A stretch of 64,000 nt of DNA from Dastarcus helophoroides (Eukaryota; Arthropoda; Insecta; Coleoptera; Bothrideridae): positions 36,798,931 through 36,862,930 of the forward strand of contig CM053326.1 of assembly GCA_028583605.1 (NCBI GenBank), in the 5' to 3' direction. Position numbers and translations under genes: made by a program. Below the pieces are notes generated by a model, which searched no databases, was not told the DNA's origin, and worked only from the letters and a program-made list of their open reading frames with translations. Positions 35,925 to 48,970 of this stretch are shown piece by piece. The stretch's first letter is position 1. Every line of letters starts with the position of its first letter.

Positions 35925-38900
35925 TTAAACACTTCTTGCCCAGAAGCGGGCAACGTCGTTTGCATTTGACTTTGGTGCTTTAAGAACCTCTAGGATGCAT
36001 TGGGGGGGAGAGAGTGGGCACTTGTACATGTGTGAGGTGGTTTGTTGTGCTCTGCATTCGCAGAGGCTGGAGTCTACAGGATAACCCCATTTGTTCAGCG
36101 TATCTCGTGATCTTGCAGTGCCCGTGCGCGATCTGTTCAGCGCCCGCCATATCTCCCAGCTTTCGTCGCAACCTGGTGCCAAGACCTCTTTCGGAACCAT
36201 CCAGTGATGATCTTCAGTCTCCCTCCATAGGTCTACTCTGCTTTTACTCTCTCCATATTTTGGCGTAGTTCTCAAGAAGCTTCGTCTCGATTTTAGTCTT
36301 TGATGAGCCGGTTGCAGGCCGTGGAGGGGGTGGCGTTACAGTTCTGCTGATTTGAGCCTTTCATTTAATGCGGCTGCCTCTCTGCGGACGGTAGGAGGGG
36401 CGATGCCAGCTAGGTGGTGGATCTTGTTCGTCGGTGTGGGTTTCAAGCATCCGGTAATTATGCTGCTGGTCTCGTTGAGGGCGATATCCAGTTGCTTTGG
36501 GTGCACTGATTTATACCACACCGGGCAAGCATACTCAGCTGCGGAATCGCATAAAGCGATTGCTGAGGTTTTGAGGACTCTCGGTATTGCTCCCCAGCTA
36601 GAACATGTCAGTTTCCGGATTATATTGTTTCTCCCGCTGACTTTCAATTCGGTATTGAGGCAGTGGCGTTTAAATGTTAAGGCCCTGTCGAGTGTTACTC
36701 CCAGATATTTGGGGTTCGGACAGTGTTCTAGTGGTATCCCTTTCCACTCAATTTAAAATTTTCTGGTCGCCTGGTTATTACGGAGGTGAAAGACACATAC
36801 TTGTGTTTTCGTTGGGTTTGGTTTCAATTGATTCTTTCGGTAGTAGCGGTCTATCTCTAGTAGCACCTCACTTAAGTGTCGTTCTATCTCTTCGAATGTT
36901 TTGCCTTGTGATGTAATTGCCCTGTCATCCGCATATACACATCAGGAAAGTCAAACACTGCCCATAGGGAGAATGTTAATGAGAGATTTAACATTGAGAG
37001 CTATTAGTGGGATAGATGGACGGCGCCTTGTATTCTCCTACACCGGTGTAAACAATTCAACGCAGAGCGCAGCGATCAGTGCTGGTGGGGATTTCAATAA
37101 TAGATCATAGCTTCTAACGTGTTTTGTTTCGGAATTACTACTGGCAGGGAACAATTTGTTCTTTTAGTCCGTTGATTTAAACAACGTCTGAGGCGAAATA
37201 AAACTGATATTCATTGATAACCAAAATAAAAAAACGACATTTCTTAAACAAAATAAATAATAATTCTAATAAAGAATATAACAAAATAACTCTTTAAACA
37301 CTAAAATATGAGTTCAACTAGGCCGCCAGACTGTGCTAAACAATATTCCAGTCTGTGCCAGCAAACTTTCCTGTGGTAGGCCGTTCCTTTGAATCCTCCA
37401 TCTGCTGCATTTTCCCTGAAATTCCACCAGAAACCTCCAGTTATAAAGCAGGTTTCTGATGGTGTTCGTAAAGTTAATATCCTTAGTGACAGCATACACT
37501 TTCTGCATCAGGAGCCTAATGTTAATGGTGTCATACGCAGCCGTTAGATCGATGAATATGGCACCGGTTATGAGGCCTTTTTGGAGGCCGTCGTCAATAT
37601 GTTGCGTTAGGTTAAGTACATACTTGTGCAGTGCAGCTTTTCACTTTTTACACGACCAATATAAGGCGAGTTTGTATCATTCTTTCGAAGAGTTTATATG
37701 TATGGCACAGAAGGGAGATTGGACGGTAGCTTTTGGAGTTACTGGCTTCCTTTCCTGGCTCAAGGGCGGCTATAATCTTCGTTTTTCGCCAGATACTTGG
37801 GATTTTGCACTTCTGTAGACAGGCATTGAACATATCCAGTAGCCATTGTTTTGCTTTTGGTCCGAAATGTTTGATCTGCTCAATCATAATATCATCTAGT
37901 CCAGCAGCTTTCCGCGGTTTGCACTTCTTTATTGCCATTCTCAGTTTTTGTATGGTAAAGGGGGCAGACAGTTCCGTCGTTTCTTCCCCCTCTGGTCGGT
38001 TTATGTTGGTTTCATGTCGGGGAGGCATTTGATCTGGTTTACCGTTTACTGCTAGCTGGGTGGCTATTTGATTTGCTGTTACATTGGTGTGGGATCTTGG
38101 GTGGGTTGAGTCTCTGTTAAATCGGTTTAGTAGTCTCCAAGCTTTGTGGCTGCTTCTACTCACGTCAAGCTCTTCAATTAGTTTGATCCACTTATCCCTC
38201 TTGAGCTCGGATATAGAGTTGATTAGTTGTTTTTCCGCTTCTATTGTGTCTTCTCCCGGAGGGTTGCTCTCGAAGAGTGTGATGTAATTCTGGAGTTTGG
38301 CCTTCGTTGGTGTTGTTAGGCCCTGTAAATAGTTAGCATTACATCCTCTGGGAATGGAGAGCCGTGAGTATTTTTTAATGGATTCCACAAATTTGTCGTA
38401 TAGGCCTGGGCAGGGTATAAGTGAGACTACCGCTTTGTCCAGTAGCTGTTGAAATTTGGTCCAATTGGCTTTTTGAAGGTTATATCTACGTCTGAAAGGA
38501 ATTGTGTAGGTTCGGACTATAGCAGTGATCTGGCACATGATTGGCCTATGTTGAGTGTTCGGTATCTGTGGACATACTCCCTTGATGCACTGATCGGTTA
38601 TTCGCTTACTTACAAATATCAGATCTGGATTGTAGCCTCTGCGCCATCTCCAACTGTTAAAGGAGGCCAGTAATTTATTGTCGTGTAGAAGGGTTAGATT
38701 ATTTGCATCTGCCCACTGAATCAGCGCCTCCCCGTTTCTGTCTTCGTCGGGGTATCCCCAAAGACTACTGTGACTGTTGAAGTCCCTGACTGCCAAGTGT
38801 ATCTTGTGTGGGTTCAGAGAGTGGAATTCTTGGGCCTTGATTTCGGCGTGTGGTGGTTTATACACAGAGGTGATTGTGCAGTTGTTGAGTTCTATTGTTA

Positions 38901-39400
38901 TTATTTCGATTTCGTTAGCCTCAGTTACATGAGTAGACTGGACCTGGATACTGGGCTTTATGAATACTGCGCTTCCATGTGGTCGATGAGGTCTCTCAGC
39001 AATAAGCCGCATGCCTTGGATTGAAGATCTCTTCTGATAGCTATCTCTGTGGGTCTCCTATATGAATAAGACATCGCAATCTTGTTGTTTGCATAGGTTC
39101 TGCAGCTGCTCTTCCTTGCACACAGATATAACTTCAATGTTTACAGAGATAATAGTCATCTTTGGACCTGAAAAGGTCCTTTGTGTATGCATTTTTTACA
39201 GCGTAGAATGTAAAGATGATGATGATGATGCTTCTGGAGTGAAAGGATTTGCCGGCCAAAGACCGTTGCCCAGGGAATGCCGAGTGTATATTTAAATACG
39301 CTCTACGTGGAGGCTCCTTTCGTGTCCCCCAAGAGAGTAGCTGAGTTGATATGTAGTACTTTTTAGCTCGAAAAAAAATCCAATTGAGAAAACGCGGATC
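35925..39400 (-). mobile_element. Jockey-clade non-LTR retrotransposon, nearly complete ORF2 but broken
   Basis: Reading leftwards: the tail of ORF1 (about 39400-39240), then an AP-type endonuclease with AVRDFNSHSSLWGYPDEDRNG and NPDLIFVSKRI (39012-38500), a linker, and RT with KCKPRKAAGLDDIMIEQIKH and SKSYRPISLLCHTYKLFERM (to 37648). After a frameshift come RWRIQRNGLPQ (37400), then an insertion, then YADDRAITSQGKTFEEIE (36930). The C-terminus follows: SWGAIPRVLKTSAIALCDSA (36550) and a Cys/His region LCECRAQQTTSHMYKCPLS (36040). These are the domain order and motifs of jockey-type elements encoding endonuclease and reverse transcriptase. Multiple frameshifts and stops make it inactive. Confidence 0.85.
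36975..37340. other. Insertion within the LINE reverse transcriptase
   Basis: Between the GLPQ motif and the YADD motif, about 365 bp of AT-rich, non-RT sequence interrupts the reading frame. It begins TGTTAATGAGAGATTTAACA (from 36974) and could be a solo LTR or another small insert, but no target duplication was identified. Confidence 0.4.
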
Positions 39401-39469
39401 TGGCACAAGATCATTTCAAAAGACTTAATATTTGCATTTACTCTTAGTATAGACAGTTTGGGTTTTATA

Positions 39470-39770
39470 GGGAGTCATGCTGAGAGAGACATACTGAATT
39501 ATCGCACTCTTCTGTGTTATCTGTTTTTTCCTTTGTAGGACTTTGATTGTTTATTTTCACAAAAGTTTCGCAGAAATAACCGTGGTTTTCTATCTAAGCA
39601 ATTATGTCTCCTATACCATTTTTTATTTCAGCAGAGTTTCGCCTTTGATATGGCGGACATACTAAGTTACCGTGCTCTGATGTTTTGATGAAGCCCCCTA
39701 CGATGGTGGGCAAAAGATCGAATAGTTTTAATATTTCTTAAGACACTGCAGTTCCGGTATATCTTTTATA
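39470..39770 (+). mobile_element. Penelope-like tail fragment
   Basis: It contains AGTTTCGCCTTTGATATGGC..GGACATACTAAGTTACCGTGCTCTGATG and GAAGCCCCCTACGATGGTGG, the repeat unit and hairpin of the family at 17690-18730. The GAAAC part is decayed to CAAAAG. No coding part. Confidence 0.6.
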
Positions 39771-42700
39771 TTAAAGACAACTTGGTTAAAAAAAAATTAC
39801 AGACCATAAAACTGTTCAAGATCTGCACGCGTTTAAGTTAGTCTAAAAAAGCAAGAACCAATTTCAGGAACTGATTCAATATTATTACACAAAATGGACG
39901 AAATGCATTAAGCACTATATAAAATCATTATTTAAAATTCGATTAAAGGGGAAACATTAAATTTTTCAAGCCACTTATTTCGGATTAAGAATTTCACGCT
40001 TACAAAGAACAGTCTAATTTTACGAAAGAATACCTTTCACAGGCCCTATCCTGGAATTTTATAGTAAGAAGAAAATTAGGTCAGCTGACCAAGAAATTTC
40101 AAGACCTTAGGACAAATTTAGTTCAAACTGAAAACACACCGATTAATATTAAGCGATGGTCCATCAAAAGCTGAGTTTAATTGAATACTATCTTTTGTGC
40201 GCTTTCGAAATCAAATTATTCTCTTATGACTGCAATAGAAAAAATAGTATAAAGCTCTGTGAGACTATGATAAGCGATAGAGAGAATTAAACTGTAATTC
40301 CCACTTCTCCTGATTCGCTTTTTCAAAGAAACTCATAAATCTCTCTTTATAATTTATAAAACTTTCCTGAAATTCAAGTCGGTTGTATTTATTATGCTGT
40401 TTTTTCGCGTCAAATTAACTTTTTCCTTTGCCTTGTGAGTGGAAAATTCAAATTAAATATTTAGAAGGCACAATTAAAGAAAATGGAGAGCTATTTGGTA
40501 TCCAAATTATTTCCAATTAAGCAAATTAACAATTAAGGATCTGACGGATTTTATTTATTTAATAATTTCAAGGATCAAGCGCCGAAAGGCGTCAGACAAT
40601 ATTGCCCACCAAAGAACACTGAAAGGTCGAAAAGTGCTTCTGGAGCTTTATTTTCATTTTCTCTAACTGGCCAGCCGAAACATAAATGTACGTGTCTCTA
40701 AGGAAAATCGAGAAATATATAATCCAACTTAAAAGCAGCGTAGATCATTAGGAACATCTCGAGTACTTGTGGGTTATTTGTGTTATGTTTTTCTGGCTTT
40801 TATTTCCTCCGCTTGCAATGTCAGATGCTGTATCGTTGCCGTTTTATATACGAACACAAAAAGATAAACAATATAGAGAAGGCTGCGGAAATTTTGCTAC
40901 CGTTGCGTTGGTTGTGTTTGTTCTGTTATATTTATGGAGAAGTGTCAAAACCTCGACTTTTCGCCATAAAACTGATTATACCTCAGGTAATTTTGCACCA
41001 GATCATTTATCATTTATATATAGCTTTTTGGATAGAGAAGAACTGTATATAAACAATGACATAATTTTCTAAAGTTGCTACTAACTCCAAAATTCCCGTT
41101 TTTCTTTAAATTTTGAAATAATAGAGAACCAATCAAATTACGACATAAAAAAATAAATAATTGGAAAGTGAAATATTTCTTAGCGTTGATTGTTAAAGTC
41201 AATTGTTAATTACTTTTTAAAGTTTTGTAAATAATGACTGATTTACAATATTGGTTTGTTTTTTTTTTCTATTTTCGAACTTTTGTATATAATTAATATA
41301 TAAATTTAAAAATGTTTACTTTGCCTGGGTTTCCCCTCAAGTATTCAATTCTCTCGAACTGTTTACATAATCAGTGTGTTAATTATGTATATATTATGGA
41401 AGTCTACAAAGTTCCACAACAATTTATTTTCAAATTTCCGATTGTCCTAAGGCAAAAATAATAATGCCTGTGTGGGTGTTCTTGTTTTCAACAGAAATAA
41501 ATTCATTTATTCTATTCAAACATTAAAATATTAGGAAATAATTATTCCCTTTGAAGCAATTAAAACAAAATTTTTGTTTGCCCACCATCTATAACTTTTT
41601 ACGGCAAACATCCTCCATAACAAAAACTCGTCTCAGCTACGTTCCTCTAAAAATAGTATCGTTCTCTTCACTAATTGGTCTACAAATAACAACCCCTTTA
41701 ATAAATATTGCTCCAACCTACGTTTCTGGAATTCATAAAAACTGAATGAATTGGTAACAGCCATAAACTTAAGATTTGGGTCGATGGGTCTTTGTTTTGA
41801 CCTTTATTTGTCTATCGTTGAAGTTGCAACACTCCACATAATTGGAAAACCTTCCTTTTTAATAAAAAAACCACTCTGGATACTTCTAATTAGGTATAGG
41901 TTTTCTTGTTCAAGTTAATTTGTTTTAATGGGATGCAAGTAGTAAGTGGATTATTGTGATATGAGAATTCTCCAGTAACTCATGATTACATGAAATATGC
42001 ACTGACACACATATACAACATATATACATGAACAATAACTTAAATTGTTTGAGAATTTTTTTACAAAAAAATAATAAAATACAAAATAAAAAAATATTAA
42101 CAACATTGTTTTTACAACCATTGAAACAGATATTTAGAATAATTTATGTAAAAAAAAACACTAAACAAAATTACATTCCCAAAATGAATGGTATATGAAC
42201 GTTTTTTAAAGTTAAAATAAACGCAATTTTAATTAAATAAACGTTTATTATACTAATCAATATTGCTTGGGTTTATGCAATACATAAATTTATGATGTTT
42301 AAAAAAATTTAACCTTTTTTTGCTCTGTCCGATATTTTCCTTCTTTTGAGTTCCATGCACAGATAATTTAGAGTGTTGGGTTGTAATTTCGGAAAAGAGT
42401 CTACGTCTTAAAGGTAAGTTTCTTGGGACGGTATAATTTTTAAATTTGAACTGTCGATTTTTAAGTAAAAATTCAAACTTTCAGTCTCAAGATTTCGATT
42501 CTAATTGCGTAATTGCTTAAAACCCTTTCGTCCTGTTGTCTCGCAATTTGAACAACACCACCGTTGTTATAAAATGTTCAACAGCAATTGCAGCAATAAG
42601 CAATTACTAGATATTGGCGTTCCCTTTATAAATGTAATATTAAATGTCTCGGTTTTATTGGTCCCAAACTGATTACGTTACTGCTTACTTTATTTAGGCT

Positions 42701-42990
42701 CGCCTGGCGACAACGAGGATTTTGATGATGAGTAAAGGATCTTTATTTCATGTGGGGGTAATTTATCTTACCGATTATATCTAACAAACCTAAAACATTT
42801 ACGTGTTGTGAGATTTTATTAAACTCTAACTTAAATTCACAAAAACAAGCAAATTTATTGAAAAGAAATATTGCTCAGGAAAAAAGTGTCGCGAAGGAAA
42901 TTTTACAAACTTATAAATAAGCACAATTTTGTGTATTTATTAAAAACAACATTTTTTTAACAAACATACCAATTAAATATTTTAGTGACC
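39771..42990. other. Intergenic region left of the receptor cluster
   Basis: AT-rich and mostly without recognisable content. An open stretch at about 40767-41072 begins with a signal-like segment (MWVICVMFFWLLFPPLA) and has a second hydrophobic run, but it resembles no family I know. Its right part (about 40940-41050) is related to non-coding sequence at 55990-56110, which favours a dispersed repeat over a gene. Confidence 0.4.
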
Positions 42991-42995
42991 ACCAA

Positions 42996-44741
42996 TCACA
43001 TTATTTTTCTACTTAGAAACCTCTCAATTAAAAATACAATTAAACTGATTAAATTACCAACGGCATACAATTGGAAAACAACCTGTAACTCAAATAAGTT
43101 CAAGGATTTTGAGTCAAACCATGTGTTAACCATGAAAAACATTTTTCGGTTCCAAGTCTGCCAGTTTCTAAAAAAAATCACATCAATTCCATGAGACAGG
43201 AGTCGTAAAAGCGCCTTATTGACAACTTCGGCAAGAGGTAATCCTTTCCTGATAATGATGACAACTGAATACTTCTTGATTGGCTCCCTTGAGAGATACA
43301 AACCGTAATGACCAAAGTTGTCTAAATATTTCCAAAGCGTCATTTCCAAAGGGCGTCTTAAGCCTGCCGAAACGAAACTAGTTTGAGAATTTTTAGCCAG
43401 ATAAGGAAGGCTTTGTTGTTTAGAGTCATTTTTATAATTGGATAGGATATATTTATTTTGCTCGGATTCATATTCATTTTTCAATCGTTCGATTACAGTG
43501 TGTGACACATAAACAGGTAAATTATACCGTTTAATGTCATCAAAGCAGCACAACTGCCTTTCATAAACTAGACCGTTCACTGCTGCAATAAGTCGGCCTT
43601 TTATAGCCGACGAAACAACCAAAGATGGAAATAGCCAGTAAAACAAAAGCCATCTGAGATGACGCTTTGTTGGTAGTTTTGTATTTGTTTCAAAAAGTAT
43701 CTGGTAATTCGTAAATAGATCCTTGCTAAAAAAATCGAGCTTATACTTATTTGGGTAGTAATGCATAAGCGAGTAGAAGAACGTGTAAGCTATGAAGAAC
43801 AATACAACTAAGATCCAGAATTTTGAGCCAATAGTCCAAAAAATCCTTTTCCACCTTTTTAAAGGCTTGGCTCTTGCAAAAATCCAGACGATTTCGTCTT
43901 CAAGATAAGGATAGCTCACCTCATAGAGACCATTTGTTGATTGCTGATTCGAATAGCTCCCTGCCAATATATGATATTCTCCGTCTTTGAAATGTTTAAC
44001 TGATGCAACTCGTTCTTCTTCCACTAAAGAACGTTTTATTTTTGTGCCCAAGTATTCGTTAATGTAATTTATAAATATATCACTTATTCCCATCCTTGTA
44101 TTGTTGTAGATGTAAGGTGGCAATATATTGCACAAGACAGTCAATGTTGAATTTATCCATTTCTTTGGGAGTATATCAGAGAAGGGTTTGTTGTTTTCTA
44201 AAATATTTTTACTGCAAGGGTTGACCTCTTCAGGAATGATGGTTGGATGATTGAGATTTCCATGTTTATATGGTCGATAGGTATAACATTTCAAATTGTC
44301 CGTGTTAAACACAACCACATTATAAATATAATTATCTGACAAGTATTTGAATATGTTGTCAGTATTGTTTGTTAAGATTATGTACCTAGCTCTGGTAATC
44401 GAGTTAGTCCATTTGACATTAAAATTAAATGTATTCTCTGCCTCCCTAATATTCACAAGAACAAAATAAGGTAACACATTGGGTTCATCTACTTCCGTTG
44501 TCGTGTAAGAAATTTTAGGTACCTCAATTCGAAGATTGTTATAAAATGTTATAGCAGTATGTCCAGGAGGTAGATATCTTTTTAATATAGCATTAATGCA
44601 TGTTTCTAGATTAGTCCTAAACTTAAACTGCGCTAATGGCAAAAATGTGTTTGCTTCAAAACTAATCGCCATGTTTTGTAACAAAATGAATAAAAAATAC
44701 AATAAACAATGAAAGCTACGCATTTTAAACGAACACTTCAC
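42996..44741 (-). CDS. Divergent insect ionotropic receptor (IR), intronless, intact
   Basis: A single exon encodes 581 residues. A signal peptide (about 7-28) precedes a weakly conserved amino-terminal region. The split ligand-binding domain follows: S1 around residues 205-290 (LPPYIYNNTRMGISDIFINY...YPYLEDEIVWIFA), M1 at about 307-326, a pore region (DLFTNYQILFETNTKLP), M2 (LFYWLFPSLVVSSAIKGRL), S2 (DDIKRYNLPVYVS to about 540) and M3 at 551-573. The domain order is that of ionotropic glutamate receptors, but typical glutamate-binding residues are not evident, as in divergent gustatory-type IRs. It would act as a ligand-gated cation channel subunit in sensory neurons; the ligand is unknown. 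Its closest relative is at 60422-62186, including upstream sequence. Confidence 0.9.
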   Translation of the reverse strand: MKCSFKMRSFHCLLYFLFILLQNMAISFEANTFLPLAQFKFRTNLETCINAILKRYLPPGHTAITFYNNLRIEVPKISYTTTEVDEPNVLPYFVLVNIREAENTFNFNVKWTNSITRARYIILTNNTDNIFKYLSDNYIYNVVVFNTDNLKCYTYRPYKHGNLNHPTIIPEEVNPCSKNILENNKPFSDILPKKWINSTLTVLCNILPPYIYNNTRMGISDIFINYINEYLGTKIKRSLVEEERVASVKHFKDGEYHILAGSYSNQQSTNGLYEVSYPYLEDEIVWIFARAKPLKRWKRIFWTIGSKFWILVVLFFIAYTFFYSLMHYYPNKYKLDFFSKDLFTNYQILFETNTKLPTKRHLRWLLFYWLFPSLVVSSAIKGRLIAAVNGLVYERQLCCFDDIKRYNLPVYVSHTVIERLKNEYESEQNKYILSNYKNDSKQQSLPYLAKNSQTSFVSAGLRRPLEMTLWKYLDNFGHYGLYLSREPIKKYSVVIIIRKGLPLAEVVNKALLRLLSHGIDVIFFRNWQTWNRKMFFMVNTWFDSKSLNLFELQVVFQLYAVGNLISLIVFLIERFLSRKIM

Positions 44742-45420
44742 TTATGAACTCCATGTAAATTGTGAAATATATTTCATATGATTTACTAGAGGCGAGTTTA
44801 TTCGAACTCAATACTGATACTAGCGACTTCCCTCAGAGCGTCAAAATTGAAGGAGTTTCTATTAGATTAATAGATTAATACGCAGTACAAAATTCATTTT
44901 AATTCTTCAAGCGTAAAAAACAGTTTTTTTTTTGATGAATGAACATTGAAGTGCGTCAATTTTTATACAAATAATGTGATATATAATCGAAAATTTCAGT
45001 TCCTTTAGGAGTTAAACGTTAGACTTGCAATGTATTTCAAAGGTTCTCTTATTATTATTTACTTTATTTATTAGATGTGGACACTGGGGCCATTTAATAA
45101 TAAACGTGTATGGCTCAGGATTTTATTTCATAATACTTCAATAATGATTCATTTTAGTTATTTATGCTACAAACATCGGCCAACAAGCCTTTATGTGTAA
45201 GAAACATTTCAGGTCATCCTATTTCTTAAATACATATGATTTTTCAGAGCCTTTGTCAGGAATTTTCTTAAGGAGAGTCTCAAAGAACAAAAACAATACC
45301 CACGCCGTTTATTAGAGTCTCGGATCCAGGATTTTATGGAACTGTTTCTAATTTAAGACGAATTTTCCGTCGAAATTCCAAACTCAATTTTGAAAAAATA
45401 TTTCCTCAAAAGTTTTTAAT
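44742..45420. other. Upstream region of the intact IR
   Basis: The first 210 bp or so are related to the region upstream of the IR at 62186. Shared pieces include an initiator-like TCAGTA (minus strand, about 44812-44817) and TTTCTATTAGATTAAT with CTTCAAGCGTAAAA. The rest is AT-rich, ending at the Tigger insertion. Confidence 0.45.
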
Positions 45421-45421
45421 A

Positions 45422-47746
45422 CAGTAAAAGCTCTTCATTCGCGGGGTATATGTTCCATAAATATGCCGCGAATACAGAAACCGTGAATACGGAATGGTAA
45501 TTTATATGGGATTATAGGGGATACGTTCCTAGGTGACCAAATAAAAAAAAAATATATAAAAAAATCAATTTAACTGAAGTTTTTGAACATTTTGATTAAT
45601 TATCTTAAGGCTTAGGCAATGGTTTGAAGAATTTTGTAATTTTCTCTTGCTTGGTAGTTTTTAAAAGCTCCTTCAATTCAAACTGATACGCAGCAGTCGC
45701 ACTAACAATTTGCCTCTTAAAAATAAGATTTCGTTCCATAGACGGATCAATGTTTATAAAGAAATCGCAAAGCTCATTTGCCATTCTTAAACCTTCACTA
45801 AGATTTTTCCAATTAAATGTCACGTTTCCAGTGCTTGTTAAAGCCTCTTCTTCAATGCACTGTGAATTTAACATTTCCTCCAAGTCGGTTTCAGTCAAAT
45901 CTTCATCTTGCGATTCAAGCAATTCCTGAATGTCACTTGATTCTATCTGTTCGAAGCCATCTCGTCCTATTCCATTCGCGATTTCGGCTATGTTTGCAGT
46001 CAAAGTGTGAACTTGCACAGATTCTTCGTCATTTTTCGCAGTCAGAGCAGGCCACAGTTTTTTCCAGCATGACTTCAATGTGTGTGGCTTCAGTTCTTCT
46101 AATGATTCTTTTATGTTTACGATGCATTTTGCTATGTCAAATTTCTTCCAGCATTCCATAATATTCATATCAGGATTACATTCCATTTTATCCAATATTA
46201 TTTTGAAGGTTCGTCTAATGTAATAGAGCTTAAAGGCCTGTATTATTCCTTGGTCCATAAGTTAAAGCAAAGCCGTCGTACTAGGAGGTAAAAATGTCAC
46301 TTTTATATTTGCATGCAAAGTTTCAAGTTCGCGAGGATGACCTGGTGCGTTGTCCAAAACTAGAAGTGCTTTAAAGTCTAAATTCTGTTTTTTAAAGTTT
46401 CAACTTCAGAAACAAAACAATTCCGGAACCAGTCATAAAAAATAGCGCTTGTAACCCACGCTTTCGTATTAGCACGCCAAAACACTGGCAGGTTGTCCTT
46501 GTTTTGATTTTTTAAAGCCCGAGGATTAAACGATCTGTAAAGCATCAGTGGCTTAATAACACAATCTCCAGATGCATTAGAACATAGCAGCAGTGTAACT
46601 CTATCCTTTGCTGCCTTAAATCCAGGAGCAGACTTTTCGCTTTTAGAAATGAATGTTTTGTTTGGCATTCTCTTCCAAAACAGTGCAGTTTCGTCTGCAT
46701 TAAATACTTGCTCAGATTTGTATCCTCCATCAGCTACTAGGTTTGCAAATTCTTCTGGATATCGTTCTGCTGCAGCAGTGTCTGCAGATGGTGCTTCTCC
46801 AACGATTTTAATGTTATGCAATGATTGTCTCACCTTAAATTTATTGAACCAACCTTCCGATGCTTGAAATCCCCCATCTGTACATTCACCACTACAACTA
46901 CCATCAGGTTCTTTAAAATGAGCGTAAAGACGCTTTGCCTTCTCCCGGACCATTGGACGACTCAGGGGCACCCTTTTTTGGTTGCAGTCTTCGATCCATA
47001 ATGACAACGCCACTTCCATTTTTTTCTATTGATGGATCACAAACAATTTTCGCTGACAGTGAAGTTGAAGCTACAGACGACCTTATTTTATCTTCGGATT
47101 TTTTTATCGATCGTACAGTTGATTCGTTGACATTGAATGAACCTTATATAGATGCAAATGACTCTCCAAGGCGTAAACGATCAAGCATTTCTATTTTCAC
47201 TTTAAGCGGTAACAGATTTTTTTTCGTGTCGAAATCCGTTTTTCATATTTTTTAGTTGACATTATAAATTAGGAAAAGAGCGGTAGAGACGTGTTACTCG
47301 ATCACAATTTTCGTAACGAATGTGAAAGATGAAACAATAAAACACGCAAAGCGGCTTTTACCATAGAACGGAACAGCAACAGTTAAAAATATACTTTATT
47401 CATTGAGTGATAAGGTTGCTTTCAGTCTGTTTGTTTATATTCTCAAAAACACCGATCGCGGCGAAGGCGGCTTATGTCAAAGACCTCAGCGATATCGTTT
47501 AACAACAAACTTTAGGCAAAGTTGTAATAAGATCTATTTTACTTTTTTTATTAGTCCATTTGACGGCATTTACAAAGGATATTGGGTTGGATACCTATCG
47601 GAATCCTTTTATTATTATGCATGTACTTATTAGATCCGCGAATAAAGACATTTTTTTGCCGCGAATATAGGAATTGGGTCGCATTTTTTTAATCTGCGAA
47701 TAGTGAAAACGCGAATGAAGGAAGCGCGAATAAGGAGCTTTAACTG
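45422..47746 (-). mobile_element. Tigger/pogo-type DNA transposon (2325 bp), inactive
   Basis: TA (45420-45421 and 47747-47748) flanks inverted ends CAGTAAAAGCTCTTCATTCG and CAGTTAAAGCTCCTTATTCG. On the minus strand the transposase shows an N-terminal region, a CENP-B-type helix-turn-helix (WIEDCNQKRVPLSRPMVREKAK..F.ASEGWFNKF) and a DDE domain with FNADETALFWKRMPNKT, VLDNAPGH (about 46345) and MDQGII. Two breaks are visible: a frameshift near 46385 just before VLDNAPGH, and a stop at about 46262 where related proteins read T-A-L-I-Q-P-MDQG. The last 217 codons (46258-45605) are open. Confidence 0.9.
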
Positions 47747-47929
47747 TACCTAATGTTTCGAACTCCATTCCGATACTTCGGCAAAGAAGTCCAACGTTGA
47801 AGTCAGAACTCGAAATTTGTTTCTTACTCTCACAATTTTGACTTCAAGATTAAAATGTTGAGGACAATCTGAAAAAAAATTCGAATGCTATCCTGAAACT
47901 CTTAGCTCTAGTGTCGAAACGTCTAGACT

Positions 47930-48970
47930 ATTAACTCAGAACCCAACCCAAACCATTATCCGTCGCTGCTTCAGATCGACTAAGGGAACAGCAGATACAG
48001 ATAATTAATTGGGATCTCGAAATCATTCTGGAATGGGGTAAGAAAAATCTGGTCGACTTCAATGCTTCAAAAACGAGTTTCTTTAAGAAAAAATCAAGGG
48101 ATAATGCAACAAACATTCTAATGGGCGGTAAATCCTCCCGATGGAATCTAATATGTCTATCCTAGAAGTGAATGAGAGCACTACCTTCATTTGGGACGAT
48201 CATTTGCGCGCCATTGCCAAATCCGCCTCTCAGAAGCTAGGATTTCTTTTTAGAGCTAAATAGTACTTCATATCCCATCAGCTATTAACACTATACAAAG
48301 CTCAAGCTAAGCCAACATTAAAATACTGTTCTCATGTTCGGAATTCAGCCCTTTAGCTCTCTTGGATTCAATTTAAAGAAGAACAATTCGCCTAATTGAT
48401 GACGAGAGTCTGACCGATTCTCTCGAAACATTAGAGAACAGGCGTATGGTTGGTGACATGTCTCTTTTCTACAAGTACTATCATGGAAGATGCTCGCAGG
48501 AACTAATTGATTGAAATGCTGTTCTCATGTTTGGAGTTTATCCCCAAAGCTCTTTTAGATTTAATTCAAAGAAGAGCGATTTGCCTAATTGATGACGAGA
48601 GTTTGACCGATTCTTTCGAAACACTAGAGCACAGGAGGATAGTAGGTAATTTTTCTTTTTTATACAATTACTTTCGTGGAAAATGCCCACAGGAACTAAT
48701 AGGATTGATCCCCCAAAGGCAAGATATTTGAGGCATACAAGACAGTCGAAGGCAGCAAATTCCTGTGCGGTCCAGCTTGACACAGTGAGGACTTCTATCT
48801 ACGGAGGCTTTTCCTTCTATAGCTTCCAAGCTATGGAACTCGTTACCGAACGGAATTTTTCCCAAAAATTACAACCTATCCCTGTTTAAGAAGGCGGTTC
48901 ATCGCCATCTATCATTATTTCCACATCCTACTCACGGTGCTTTGAAGCCATAATTGGGTTATCCTTTGGA
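47930..48970 (+). mobile_element. Non-LTR retrotransposon RT C-terminal fragment
   Basis: Plus-strand pieces show LEIILEWGKKNLVDFNASKT, WDDHLRAIAKSASQKLGFLF, ISHQLLTLYKAQAKPTLKYC, LIQRRAICLIDDESLTDS, LEHRRIVGNFSFLYNYF and WNSLPNGIFP. This is the thumb-to-C-terminus order of LINE reverse transcriptases of the 'transposon BS' kind. Stops and frameshifts are frequent, and no RT catalytic core is present. Confidence 0.75.
48326..48711 (+). repeat. 193-bp tandem duplication within the LINE fragment
   Basis: The block starting CTGTTCTCATGTTCGGA (48326) recurs as CTGTTCTCATGTTTGGA at 48519. Both copies encode the same RT segment (IDDESLTDSxETLE) and have diverged by about 15 percent by eye. Confidence 0.8.

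Noticed and set aside
39210..39235. GAT-repeat microsatellite as a feature
   Set aside because: Only about five units in the LINE 5' region; too short to be informative.
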